Assembly (NCBI GenBank): GCA_014898425.1
Contig: RCSZ01000001.1
Coordinates: 186,001-250,000, forward strand
DNA length: 64,000 nucleotides
Origin: Botryotinia globosa
Taxonomy: Eukaryota; Ascomycota; Leotiomycetes; Helotiales; Sclerotiniaceae
Direction: 5' to 3'
Below are positions 11,970 through 24,337 of this stretch, piece after piece (the stretch's first letter is position 1; the number at the start of each line of letters is the position of its first letter). The notes under the pieces were generated by a model, which worked only from the letters and a program-made list of their open reading frames with translations, had not been told where the DNA came from and made no database searches. The translations under genes and the position numbers were made by a program.

Positions 11970-12449
11970 ATGTCATACTCTGATTCTCGTGGATACACAT
12001 ACACACAAAGAGATACGATCATACATCATCGGGAATCTTCCCCAAGAGATTCACAATACTCGTACGAAACTCGTTCATCTGATTATTATACCGGATCAAA
12101 CTCAAATATGTCGGGACGTTCATCAAGCAGTGGACAAGGTTATGGATCCAGAGGAAGTGGTGGAGAACAAAGTGTGAAATATAGAGATTCTGCTGCAGGT
12201 ATGTAGAGATCTTTACTATCTTCTCTCTCATTATATACATGTAACTGACAGATTTCTCCCAATTTAGAAAAGAAATATGTTGAAGGAAAAACATCAAGAA
12301 GTGGACACAATCATGTTATCAATCATGGAGACAGTCATAAACACTATGATTCTGCAGAACCGAGGGCAGGTGAAGGTAGAGAGAGAGATTATCATTCTGC
12401 ACGTCGTGAGAAAAGAGAGAAATTGCGAACATCGGTAATTCGTCGTTGA
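11970..12449 (+). CDS. Small Ser/Arg/His-rich hypothetical protein (136 aa)
   Basis: Two exons, 11970-12198 and 12268-12449, are joined across a 69-bp intron (GTATGT donor, CTGAC branch-like site, TTTAG acceptor) and keep one frame to the TGA at 12447-12449. The product is hydrophilic throughout: Ser/Tyr/Gly-rich in the first 75 residues (YETRSSDYY, GRSSSSGQGYGSRGSGG) and charged, His/Arg/Glu-rich in the last 60 (SRSGHNHVINHGDSHKHY, RREKREKLR). No signal peptide or membrane segment is present; it looks intrinsically disordered. Function is unknown. The clean splice structure and a TATA-like CTATATACC near 11860 favour a real gene. The hAT element begins 295 bp downstream. Confidence 0.65.
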
Positions 12450-12744
12450 GTAGAATAAGGGGGATAAGTGGTGATTTGGAGCGAGGAAGAGAAGTGGGGG
12501 CTAAGCGACGCCACAGTAAGGCTACAAGGCGCAATTGTTTTTTGAGGTGTTGGGTTGGTGATTCCGTTATGGTTTGTACCTTGGGTGTTATTGGGGATAC
12601 TGCTTCTTCAGTTGGTATGTGTATGAATATGGGAATAGGTATAGATGGCGTCAAGAGAGATTTAAATGGATATGGTTGTTGGATGGGATCTTGGAATTGC
12701 GGGGTATCAGTTAGGAGTTTGGGATGTAATGTATGGAATGGGAT

Positions 12745-15700
12745 CAGTGTAGGCAATAGTATTTCCCGTATTCCGTATACAGATTAGTTTAATAGTGTAT
12801 ATCGAATTTTTTTGAAATATATATATATATAGTATGGAATTCAATACTATTAGGAATATTCAATATTATTCTAATATTGAATATCATTGATAAAATATGG
12901 GAATACAGATTTCTAATTGATATGGAATAAACCGAAATATACGAATTTGAGATTATCCCTAGATTTCAATAATATCAAATTCTATATTCAATTGAATTAT
13001 CATTAATTGATAATAAATTATCAATATTATCGAATATTTTGATATTTTTGATATATTTAAATATGAATATTAATATTATAATATTATTTTCACAAATTTG
13101 ATTGTTTTGAAAGTTTTAAAGATAATTAATAAAATAGTGATTTTGTTGAATCTCTTGTTATTTAATTATATAAAATCCCTCGATTTTATATAAATAATTA
13201 TTCATTTTATTATTCTATTTTATTTTCAATTTTTTAAAATATCTTTTATTTATATATTTAATACTTTAAATTCTATAAATTCTATTCTTTATAAAAAAAA
13301 CTCTTAATCTAATTAATTTCTATTTTTTATTGAAATCTTTATTCAAATCAAATCTATTAAATCTTTATAAAATAATCCTTTTAATTTTAATCCTTTAATT
13401 TTATTATTTATATTATTATTTAATATCAAAGATTCTAAAGTATTTATAAATTCTATAATATTAATAATTTGTTATTGATAGATATAGATTTAGAAATATA
13501 TATTAAATAAAGATTCCTAAATAATATATTTTATTAAAAAAGATAAAGTAAAATAGAGATATAATTATTATAGAATTAGGTATTTTGAAATAAATAATAT
13601 TCATATTATATTAGTATATTTTCGAAGTATATATCAAATCACTAATACTTTAATTTGAAAAGAGTATTTTCAGTATATATAAATTATTATTAAATAAGCT
13701 TTTTTAATATATATAAAACCATTTCTTTTAAATATAGGAAAATAATTAATAAAAAGAAAGATTTCAATAATTTATTTAAATTTTATATTATTAATTCTCA
13801 AACCCTTGAAATTCTTATAATTCGATTTTTTATTCAATATTCTTTGCTTTTTAATTTCTTCAAATATAATGAATTTTAAATTCTTTTTGTTTATTTTAAT
13901 AAATAATCAAATATTTGGGTTTTTAATTCTTATTATATTATTTTAGAATAGATTATTTAGAATTTTAATAAAAACAAATTCAAAATGAAATAAGAAATGT
14001 ATTCTTTTTATAGCAAAATTTATATTATTTATAATATCTGAATCTTTTCTAATAAATATAGTGTTTTTGATATTAAAATTCAATTTATTAATAAGATAGA
14101 TAAATTATAAACTATTATTTTTATATTATAAGAGATTAAAGAGTATTATATAAATAAAAATCTTATAAAACTTTTATTCAATGAGATTAATAAATAAAGA
14201 ATTAAAAATAAATTGGAATATTTAATAATAAATAATATATCAAATAATAATATTTTATATATTCATCTTTCAAATTATAGATTTTATTCTTTTTATCTTA
14301 TATTTTATTCTTAATTTTATTAATATTTTTATATATTTGTTAAATCTCAATAACAAAAACAATATCAAATGAAATCCAATATAGAATAGAATTCGATATA
14401 ATATATATAATATCAATCTCTTTATAAAAGTGTTTTTATTCGAAGATTTTATATTTAAAGATCAAGCTTTTGATTTGAATTATAATCTCAAAGCTTTTAT
14501 ATATAATATTGATTTAATCTTAAAACTCGATTATGAATATTGAAAGAAGAGAAATATAATAAGCAAATATTATAATTTTATTATTAAAATCAATAATTCC
14601 TTTTGTTTATTATAATAATAAAATAAATTAGTAGGAAAGCGATTTGTAAAAGATAATTCAATTTAATAGAATTCTATTAATAATCTTCTTTTAATATTTC
14701 TTATATTTTAGATATATTATATATATAAGAAATAATGGATTTGATATCCAAATAAATTCTTTATAGAGTTTAAATTAATAAATAATGATTTTGATTAATT
14801 ACAAAATATTCATCACTTTTTAAATATTTTAAAAAATATAATAGAATTCACTAAAAATAATAATACTATTCTTAAAAAAGTACTTTCTATAATAGAATTT
14901 TTATTACAATATTTTGAAAAAGAAAAGATATAATCTATATTCTTTATTTATATATTCTTTATTTATATATTCTTTATTCTATATCTCTTTATTCTATACC
15001 TTTTTATTCTATACCTTTTTATTTTATATATCTTTATTTGTTTATTTTATTTATATTTAATTATATTTAGATTATTTATATAAATAATCCATTTTTGAAT
15101 CCCTATATTAATAATAGATAAATAAAACTCGAAAAATACTATTCTTTTATTAACAAATTATTATATTATATTATTATTATTATATTAAATCCTTTCTAAA
15201 AATAATTATATTTCAAAAAATCTTAAAAGGAATCTTATTTATTATAAATCGAAAGATAAAAGAATAATATCAAAAGATTTTAAAAAAAATATTATAAACC
15301 AGATTTCAAAGATTTATTTTAATCAATATTTAAAGAAATCTCTTTAAATATATTAATTATATATTTATAAACTAAAAAAGTATTTTATTATTTAATAAAT
15401 AAATATATAAAATATCTTATTATTTTTCCTTTTAAATATATATAAAATCCTTATAAATAATAGTTTAATTTTATACAATAATAATTATATTCTAATTTAA
15501 GCAAAATAATATTTGATTTGTTTAATATTTCTAATATATTTGTTTTTATTGAATATTTATTCTTTTTTATAAAGATTATTATTATTATAAAATAAAATAA
15601 ACTTTAAATTGTAATTATTGAAAGAATAGAATATTTGAAATTATAATTAGATTTGGATTTGTAAATAAAAGATGATATAGAATTTGAGAATTTGAATAGA

Positions 15701-15953
15701 TAAAAGATAGGAATTATTTTTTTAAATAATATTTTATTATTATTTGAGTTTTATTGAGATTAGTTTTGATTTTAATATTATCTTTTAAATATTTTTAGGT
15801 TTTTATATTTTAATTTTCTTATATATCTTTATATATATTTATTTGAATAATATCTATAATAATAAATATTCATTTTTCTAATATACACTATTTATTATAT
15901 CAAAAGCTTTATACATGCTATCGTAATACTATAGTATACTAATGCCTACACTA
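12745..15953. mobile_element. 3.2-kb decayed hAT-like transposon
   Basis: The left end reads CAGTGTAGGCAATAGTAT and the right end, reversed, TAGTGTAGGCATTAGTAT, so 16 of 18 terminal bases match. The ends fit the hAT pattern (CAGNG) and are flanked by an 8-bp duplication, AATGGGAT at 12737-12744 and AATGAAAT at 15954-15961; the two differences are both G-to-A. Total length suits a once-autonomous hAT element. The interior is about 85-90% A+T with no frame longer than chance, so any transposase has been destroyed, consistent with RIP. A shorter relative with the same ends lies at 23204-23651. Confidence 0.8.
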
Positions 15954-16177
15954 AATGAAATAAGATGGGTTACACTCAAGTGGTTTTCTATTAAGGGATG
16001 GAATGGAGACTCGGAGGATAGAGATGTTTATCTATTGAACGTATTAACAATTATAATAAATTCACTTGATCTCATTTGTCTCATGTTTATCCTTTTCTAT
16101 TGGAAATAACTTGAATGTTTATATAATGATATCTGGATAGAAGACATCATGCATACATGTATGTATGTAGATATATA

Positions 16178-16686
16178 AGAGTTTAGGCCTCGGCTTATCG
16201 CACACCACTCTATTTCGTAACAAAATCCCTGCAAAAATGTTGTTTTCCTATATAAATTAATTATTTTTATAATTCTTTAATAAATAAAAGATATAATTTG
16301 AAAATTAGTTATTTAAATAATATCTATAATTAGTTTTTGAAAAAATGAGTAAAATATTTTTAAGAATTTTTTGAATAAAGTTATAAATATTTAAAGTTGG
16401 AAATCTTTAAATTTTTTAATATGTAACATTTTTCCTATATAAAAAAAATCGATTTTTTTGAAAATTTTAGGAATTCCAATTTTAAATACCTATAATCTTA
16501 TCCAAAAAATTATTAAAAATAATTCACTCATTTTTTTATATAATTTCATTAATTATTTATTACCAAAATAAATTTTATAAATCTAATTTGAAGATTGATT
16601 GAAATAATATATAGTTCAAAAGTTGAAGAAATGAGGCTTTTTGGTGTGTTTTCGCTTAGTGTGCGATAAGCCGGGGCCTAAACTCT
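16178..16686. mobile_element. 509-bp mariner-like MITE (family A, copy 1)
   Basis: Inverted ends of 27 bp with one mismatch start AGAGTTTAGGCCTCGGC on the left and, reversed, AGAGTTTAGGCCCCGGC on the right; both continue TTATCGCACA. TA lies immediately outside each end (16176-16177, 16687-16688). The subterminal TAACAAAATCCCTGCAAAAAT also occurs in the relative at 34274-34801. The interior is A+T-rich and non-coding. Another right end of this family (GGCCTCAACTCT followed by TA) lies at 18073-18087. Confidence 0.85.
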
Positions 16687-16743
16687 TATGTCATCAGAGC
16701 ATATCTTAGTACTTCAAACCGGGTATGGTCATTGATGGAGTGG

Positions 16744-16835
16744 TTCATGCTATGCTATGCGATGCTGTGCTGTGCTATGCGATGCTGTGCTATGCCATGC
16801 CATGCGAGGTTGTACTATGTCGTGTTATGTTGTAT
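16744..16835. repeat. Imperfect CTATG/CGATG pentanucleotide repeat
   Basis: About 18 tandem units of the form CTATG, CGATG, CTGTG or CCATG follow the family A element. Confidence 0.85.
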
Positions 16836-16859
16836 CAAACATTGCTATGTTGAGTATGT

Positions 16860-18100
16860 TTCAGGCTAATCTTGGAATTAGATATATATTTCTAAATAGA
16901 TTTTTGAATTTGAGTTATAAGTTATAGATTATATTAATATATATATATATATATATATATTTGTATAAATGTATATAGTTATAAGTATATTTATTAGAGG
17001 TTTATCTCCTTAATATTCTTACTATTCATAAGAACTAAAGCTATATATATACGAAAAATAAGAAACTCTTGTTTAATAAGATTCAATTTAAGCAATCTAA
17101 TTGATTTGATTTCTTTAATATTATAATATAATATAATAATCAAAATAGAAACTGTATTTTTCAACAAATTATTTTGAATAAATTAAATAAATAAAAATTA
17201 GATAACTATATAGATCAAGATAAAGACTTTTTAATGATCTAATTTTTGTAATAATAATTTCGAATGTAGAGGTAAAAAATGAGAATTTTATAATATTATT
17301 ATAAATATTATATACATATATATATATATATTATTCAATACTTTTTTCAATCTTAATATAATTTTAGTAGTATTTTAAAATACTATTAATATTCGATTTT
17401 AAATGAATTCAGTCTAAATTAGCCTGTTTACATAATATATTATTAGTATTGATTACATAATCCTGATCACATGATTTATTATTATTATTATTATTAAAAG
17501 GAGATAAACCGACTTCGCCTGCAAGCTCCTAATCCACCTATTATTTAAATTTTTATTTTAAAATATACTTTCTTAAAACTTTAATTTACGCTCCATCAAC
17601 GCAAGGGGTCCGGGGGCTCGCAGGCCCCTGATATATCTTCTATATTTATATTAATATAATTCTTAATATATTATATACATCAATATCTTAAGTTCAAATA
17701 TATATTTTATTTATTTGAAAATTATTCTCCTATCAATTTTATCTTTTAATATAATTCTTATAATTCTATAAATCTTTTTTACAAATAATATACTAAACAA
17801 ATAAACTTTTTTTTCATTAAATTGATTTTAATTTAAATATACCTTGGACAATAAATTATAATATATTGAAAAAAAATTAATGTATCTTTATAATTTCTGT
17901 AATTTATATGTTTGAATAATTCTAATATATCAAAAGATATATCAATTTTGATATAATTTATAATTCTTATCATCAATCTCAATTATTTTAAAAAATAATA
18001 CAAGAATTTTTAAAATAAAATATAAGAAATAAAATGACTAGATTGAATTTCATTTAGATATATAATAAGCGATGGCCTCAACTCTTACATATAAGGCAAT
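16860..18100. other. A+T-rich repeat island, no gene
   Basis: A+T is roughly 85%, with a (TA)n run at 16936-16961. The only GC-richer parts are the repeat at 17501-17630 and a family A MITE terminus ending at 18085. No coding frame is seen. Confidence 0.7.
17501..17630 (+). repeat. ~130-bp dispersed repeat with GC-rich ends (copy 1)
   Basis: The element has conserved ends, ATAAACCGACTTCGCCTGCA on the left and GGGGTCCGGGGGCTCGCAGG followed by CCCCTG on the right, around an A+T-rich middle. The right end can fold as GGGGC...GCCCC. Copies in the opposite orientation lie at 30329-30450 (well preserved) and 27638-27760 (degraded by C-to-T/G-to-A changes). It is too short to code; its class is unknown. 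Confidence 0.8.
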
Positions 18101-21100
18101 ATGAATATAGATAAGGAAATTATAAATATTCTGATTCTATGCGAATATTTATAATACTTGTGATACTCGTAATACTTGAAGAAAAGATAGAGGAGAGTGT
18201 AAAGATATTAAGAATCGCTAAAATGAAGGAGATATAATATAGCGTGCTTATTCGCTTGTTCGCTCGCTCGTTCGTGTTCGGGAGGTTGCATGGAGATGGA
18301 TAGATGGATGGATGGTTAGGTAGGATAGGAATGACGGCATAGCATAGCGTAACACGAACGGGAAAGTTGGGGAAATCAGGGTCTTGTGTATTGATGTGGT
18401 GTAGTGTGGTATCTATTAGTTTGCTGGAGGGGAGGGTCTCGGGTAATGGCATAAGGGGTGTGGGAATTTAGGATTTGGTTTGGGGGTTTGGTATGTATGG
18501 GGTGATATGTGTGGGGTGATAGGTAGGGTAGGTAGGATAATTAAATCGAGGATGGGATTTCTGGATTTATAGATCGAGGGATTTTATACTAGGTATTTGT
18601 ATGGTAGATTTTTGGACAGGTGATTTGAATGTTGGGGGTAGCGAACTACCAACTATCATAGAGGAACCGAGGTTAGGAGTTGTTGTGTTTTGTATACAAT
18701 GATTTTTTGGATGATTGGTGTTTGAGGATTTGTACTACTTACTTTACTACTAGGTACTTCAATGGGGAAAGAGGGAAAAATTAGGAGTGGTTGTGAATAG
18801 TTGGTATTATTTAGGCTCGATGAAAGTGGTGAAAACTATCGGTCCTGTTGCATTGTCGAATTTTGCCTGTATGGGTTAATTGCTGGGTATTGGCTGTTAT
18901 TTGCAAAGGTGTTTGAGGTTATAGATAGGTATTTGTACAATACAGACGTCATGTTTCACGGCGCCGCTGTGTGGATGGAGACTCGTGGAATCCAATGATA
19001 AGATGAGATTGGCGACAGTAGAAGGACTATGATCTTTTCTTTCTATTGAAACTTTCACGATCAAACTAAGAACGAGAAACTTAAGCAAAGGGACATGGTT
19101 GAGATAACAATTAATTCTCAGTAGTTTGACCTTCTATATTTCTCAACTTTAGTATCTCCTACTGCTCTCTTTTGATAAACTTATTGTACAATCTGCTGGA
19201 AGTCATGATATCAAGAATGAACCCTTTGAATAAACCACTAGTGGATGAAACTAGACTCGCGGGGCTCGATGCGATGATAGTATAATGGGGACAACAGAAA
19301 ATCTGACCTCTTGGTACGATTTAAGGAACGTCTTAAGGAATAACTTAAAATCATATTTTCATACCCCAAGACCTGGAAGAAAGAGGTGCTGGGTCTCGTG
19401 GAAATATTTTTACATCTGGTTAACTTTGCCGTGGGTATTCGGTTAGGATACTGAGTTGAGGGTGAGGTGAGAGGAGAGGAAAGTTGTCAAGGGAATTGGA
19501 ATGTGTGTGTGAGGAACGAGGAATGAGGAATGATAACGAAAGTCAAATGGGATGGAATGAAATAAGACAGGACAAATGACAGTGAAAATCCTTGACGAGT
19601 TGGGTGTGAAGTATACTTATACCAACTACAATAAAAAAACTCGATGTGAAAATGGAGGAATCAGCATAGTTGCATCAAATGTAGAGCTTTCAAAAATCTC
19701 ATCCACGTTTCCTGTATATCTGGAGAGTTTCTAGAATCCCTAGTTGATTCCCTTTACCCATGGATCATGTACCTGCTGATTTGCTTTTTGATAGCTTGGA
19801 GGATGTCTATGTGGGTATCTTATATACACCTGACACTGGTAGCGAGTATGGATCTCCGCGTTGGTTATATATCGGTTAGCTTACAGGATTTTTGGTGCAT
19901 ACTATACAAGTCCTGATATCTGTATCATGAGGAATTTGGGAGTTTAACGAAGAGGGGTATATATACATTCAGGTCTTGGAGACTGGAAGAGTCTTTGTCC
20001 AATCTGCTCGAGCAATACCAGTCGCAGAGTTGAGGACTCAAACTATGAATCTCGAAATGGAACCTGGATGTTATCTCACACTGGCACTTTCAAAGTACAA
20101 GATCTGCCGCTCGTGCTTTCTTGACTTGATTCTCCATTGGTGAAAGAGCTGTTTCGTAGTAGCTCTCGCTGTTGTCTGTTAAATGTATTGGAAGTCATTG
20201 TCATATGTCATATAAAACCAGAATGACAACAAAAAGAAAATCGACGAGATCTGACCTCATTCTTGTCGAAGAATCTGGTAATAACGGTTGAAACTCTCAT
20301 CGGCTATCTTCGGATTCCATTCCCGTGGTCCTCTCTCCAAAGGGGGTAAGGAGGCTCTTTCGCAGGCGAGTAGCTCTGGTCCCCACATGTTTCTTGATGG
20401 GGAAAGTTCTCTATGCTTGATAGTATAAATCTCTATAGACGTATCTTTATATGTTCTTGTGCCAAGTCACTGACCCTCAGAAAGTGTCCTTAGTGATTCG
20501 AGATTGTAATAGAAATGTCTTTGAATCTGTAGATACTTCTATTGAACTCAAGTGAATAAGAGTATGGGATTTACTAAATCTAACTCTTAACTTCACTTAG
20601 ATGATTAACTAGATCATCAAAAAAGAGAACGTAGAAGATGACAGCTGTATACTAGAAGTGAATAACATATTCAGCTACAATTTGTTTCAGATCCGCGCAT
20701 ATTAAAAGCACTCTTTGCACTAAAGATACATCATTACGCATACAGCACACAACAGAGCACTACGTGTTTCTCCAGCTGCGTGGAATCACGTGGTTTGATT
20801 ATATTGTAAGTGTGATGTGGAAGGCTGAGATGTCTGATATTGTTGGCTTTATAGAGGATCAAAGGTGTGGAGTACCACTACAATGACTATCGAGTATATC
20901 TACGTTTTGCCGAAAATAATTCTCGTCGGAAATATCTAGGAGAGTATGTCAATATCTGATAATAAATAATAGTCATAAATGACAACAAGAGGTAAGTTTT
21001 TAAGATGAAAGTCTCAAGTTAAGATGGGAAAATGAAATTTATGATTGGATGTGGTGAGATGATCTCCGTTCTTCCATTTCTATACCTCAATATTGATCAT

Positions 21101-21950
21101 AGACAGCTGAACCACACTCCTTGCCGCGTCAGAATAGTATTGAAGCGGCACTCAACCCCTTACAATGCAGCGTAGAAGCTTTATTATATATTCGAGCTGG
21201 AGAAAATTTTCTCAGTCGTTCACTTCAGGTTCTATTAATATAGATCTTCAACGTGTGGATCCCGTGAGTATTTTCAATAGCATCATTCTCTTTTTCCTTC
21301 GTTTGAATAGTTACGAATAGCCTCAAATCATCCATATAATTTCCTATTCTCTAATGATATCAAAAGCTGCTGGCCATGAAGAGATCTTATGGCTGTCCAA
21401 TATAAGAGTTTCCTCCCGCACATTGTTGCTTCTTCAACAATCTCAAAGCAACAACAATTTTCACAACAGGTAGTCCCGAGTTTGTTGGTGAATTTTTTGG
21501 CATGGAATGTTTGTTCACTCCAAAATGTACGATGAAGTAATCGGAAACACTGAGGTGATTCTCCTTCTTTGAGGTGACGGCAAAGTATGGTGCAAAAATC
21601 GATGGCAGTGTTATGACAAGTGTTCGGGAGACAGTAAAGGAGAAACTTGCCGCCTCTCCAGCTTGATACCAGCCATCCAGATCGTAGCCACAGAATATGG
21701 TCTTCTCCATAACAATCTATCCTGGAACATTGGGACATTTGCTATATTTCGCGTAGCTCGACTTGTTTGCTCAGAAAGTTCGTCCAGAGTGCATGCGCTC
21801 TTATATTGACACAGGCTACAGAATTCTTCAACTACCTGATACCTTGATGGTGAATATTGGAGATGCACAGATAACTCGAGCTTGGCACTGTCTGTGATCA
21901 TAGAGTGAGTAGAACTATTGGGGAGAGCATGCGTTTTTTATGATAGGCTA
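18101..21950. other. Gene-poor region with possible gene relics
   Basis: GC recovers to near normal here, but no intact gene can be assigned. At 19740-19880 and 21165-21900 several stretches read as plausible protein on the plus strand (for example from ATGCAGCGTAGA at 21166 up to a GTGAGT donor near 21264) but are broken by stops and frame changes. Three overlapping minus-strand frames of 96-136 codons cover 21328-21901. These could be decayed genes or chance frames. 19500-19560 contains a short GAGGAACGAGGAATGAGG repeat. Confidence 0.4.
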
Positions 21951-21952
21951 AG

Positions 21953-21961
21953 TATATAAAG
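21953..21961 (+). promoter_or_regulatory. TATA box upstream of the 22007 gene
   Basis: TATATAAAG lies 46 bp before the ATG at 22007, which itself has a good context (AAACCATGG). The spacing suits a short-leader gene. Confidence 0.45.
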
Positions 21962-22006
21962 TGATGTCTTCGCCAGCAATCTCCAAATTTCAGGCTAGTT
22001 GAAACC

Positions 22007-22524
22007 ATGGGGCTTGTGGCTTTGAGTCGTCTTCGAAAGTAAGTCGAAATAACTTCCCTTTATATTCATGAACTTGTCGGATCAGATATCCACAGTGGGC
22101 TCATATATTTGCAATTTCCGTTATCGTTTCGGTTGCTTTTGTTCATGCTTTCTATGCCATTGAGGAATCATTGACAGCGAACACGACCACCCTCTATACG
22201 CAAGTGAATAATCTACTTAACCTGCTCGAACACGATCGCAAAGTACTTGCCTCATGTAAAACAGATCATGAACAGATTAACTGGTGTGATTTTCCTGCGA
22301 GACCTATCCGAGTAGAGTTCTCCTACAGAGTGTTACTGGGAAGTATTGATGGTAAATATATCTCTTTTATAGTTCTTGAGGAATTCTACATACCTCGGAT
22401 CTTATTTGGTTGGTTTTTGAGTAAAATCAAGATGTATGTGCTTATAGTGAGTCTCTGTCGATGTCATGAGTCCACAAGGATTAAAATTTTTGAATTCTTT
22501 CGCAAAGCTCTCTATGTTCAATAA
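22007..22524 (+). CDS. Putative small membrane protein, unknown family
   Basis: A short first exon (22007-22038) joins to 22086-22524 over a 47-bp intron with a GTAAGT donor and ATCAG acceptor, giving up to 156 residues. Residues 16-35 (HIFAISVIVSVAFVHAFYAI) form a clear membrane segment, followed by a hydrophilic region with Asn-Thr glycosylation-like sites and three Cys (residues about 65-100). The last 55 residues, after a GTAAATAT that could be another donor at 22350, look less protein-like, so the true 3' end may differ. No family is recognised. It sits between repeat islands and may be a lineage-specific gene. Confidence 0.4.
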
Positions 22525-23195
22525 TCTTCAGCTTGACTTTGATTAACGCGATCACATGTTCCTACAACGTCTCCATCGTTTCATGTCTTCCAGCTTCGAA
22601 AGCTGTCTTTGTGAAGACCCATTAAGAGGGGGTGGAAGCGAGCGCTTCTTCACAGAATTTCTCTACATTTATGAGCTCTGATACTCGAGTTAATGTCAAA
22701 AATACTACTTCTTTGTCAGTCTAGTCTTTTCCGAGTCTCATTTCTTCGTCTTATGCCTTGAAATAACAGTTGTAAGAAGCAGGATGAACGCATAAACACC
22801 AGTGATTTTACTCAAGTAATAATGTAAGCAAGAGCATCATCTCTTCCGCTTCTGACCATCTAGGGTATCTGTCTCAATTCTCTTTCAGCTTCTAGTGGCC
22901 CTTGAATAATGAGGTCGAGATTCAGAACATGATAGTAGGGGTTATCCATGGGTATTGCTCAAAATAGTGAATATAGTGAGTTTGAAAGCTTTCTGTGAAG
23001 ATTACTAAGAAGCTTTGAAATCTATCGTTTGCATTAGAAGGACACCAAAATGCTTATAGAATTCTGGTTAATATATCAGGAGTTATAATGATTAGTCCAG
23101 TGCAAAATGCTAAAATACACGATGATTGTGCAGCGTTATAGCATAACTAACATTGTAGAATAGAAGTTGTTCCATCTCTTGCCGAAAATTTGTGT
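22525..23195. other. Intergenic, nothing recognised
   Basis: No open frame, repeat or RNA gene is seen before the hAT MITE. GC is ordinary. Confidence 0.5.
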
Positions 23196-23203
23196 TTCAT
23201 CGT

Positions 23204-23651
23204 CAGTGTAGACAGACAATAGTATTTCCCATATTTCGTATACAGATCAGTTTAATAATGCATAACGAATTTTTTCGAAATATGTATGTATATAATATAG
23301 AATTCAATATCATTAAAGGTATTCAATATCATTTAGCTATTCAATACTACTAGCAATATACTGAAATATTAAAATCCAATATAAAATATCTATTCCTTTT
23401 TATATCAAATAATAGAATATTATTCCGATCTATATTAGATAACAAAATTCTATTCCTTATTTTATTTCTAGCCTATTTAGATAGAAATAAATATTTTATA
23501 TTAGATTCCAATATCTCGGTAAATTGTTAATATTCTTTAGATATATCAATACATATGAAGATAGTATAATCCCCTTCTAAACATATTAGTTGTTATATCA
23601 ATATGCTAATACGCGCCACAGTTTCACTATAGTATACTATTGCCTATAATA
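23204..23651. mobile_element. 448-bp hAT MITE with perfect 8-bp target duplication
   Basis: The element is flanked by the identical octamer TTCATCGT at 23196-23203 and 23652-23659. Its left end, CAGTGTAGACAGACAATAGT, is the same as the 3.2-kb element at 12745 except for a 4-bp insertion and one change. The right end, reversed, reads TATTATAGGCAATAGTAT. The first 100 bases also align with the larger element (ATTTCCC..TATACAGATYAGTTTAATA..GAATTTTTT). It has no coding capacity and is A+T-rich, so it is a deletion derivative mobilised by the same transposase. Confidence 0.9.
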
Positions 23652-23659
23652 TTCATCGT

Positions 23660-24337
23660 TGCTACAAATCAGAGTTTCTTTCTCTCATCCGCAGTAAAGC
23701 GTAACGCTCTTCCGAGATCTCTTGCTATGTCGACTCCCAGTTACTGTAACGCGATATCTACAGGTATCGGACTTTGATCTTGTGGAAAGAGTCTCGAGTC
23801 TGACATCATGATCTCTCAGGTTTGTTGGGATGGAGGCATCCATACTTAGGCTTGCTTCAGAACCCTTTGAGACCGTAACCTACGAACCCCATCCGAATGA
23901 TACCCTTCGGCATTCTCAAGAGTTGAGTTTATTCAAATGACAGTCCCAGATCATCGTAATTCATCTGGATTTTGAAGTGTCAGCTATTTCAATGCTTCCA
24001 TGTCCAATAGCAGATCATTCGAATACAACTTGATCTAATATTATAGTTATAGATCGATTATTTTGGGAATTGAAACATATTTCATGTGGATAGTAAGATA
24101 AGAATAGCTGGAATCCTCATGATGGTGGAACTATACTCCCGTGAATCGGAAAATCCAAGGCCATAACTAGCACTGGTAGTCTCATACTAGTACTCAAGCT
24201 CTAGCTACGGACACGTATACATCATACACAATTTTTTTCTAAATTTACAACAATTATCTTCAGAAAAAATTCAAGGGTCTTCAAAATTCTGACACTCAGC
24301 AGCTCCACTGACCCAGAAAATTAAAAAGGGGCAAAAT
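23660..24337. other. Intergenic, nothing recognised
   Basis: No coding or RNA feature is evident between the hAT MITE and the gene relic. Confidence 0.5.

Noticed and set aside
12750..15948. TA-flanked mariner reading of the 3.2-kb element
   Set aside because: A TA/GGCAATAG boundary is possible, but the CAGTG ends and matching 8-bp flanks at both copies fit hAT better.
21328..21901. Minus-strand gene from three stacked frames of 96-136 codons
   Set aside because: No splice sites join them into one protein and none has a recognised motif; plus-strand readings are equally protein-like.
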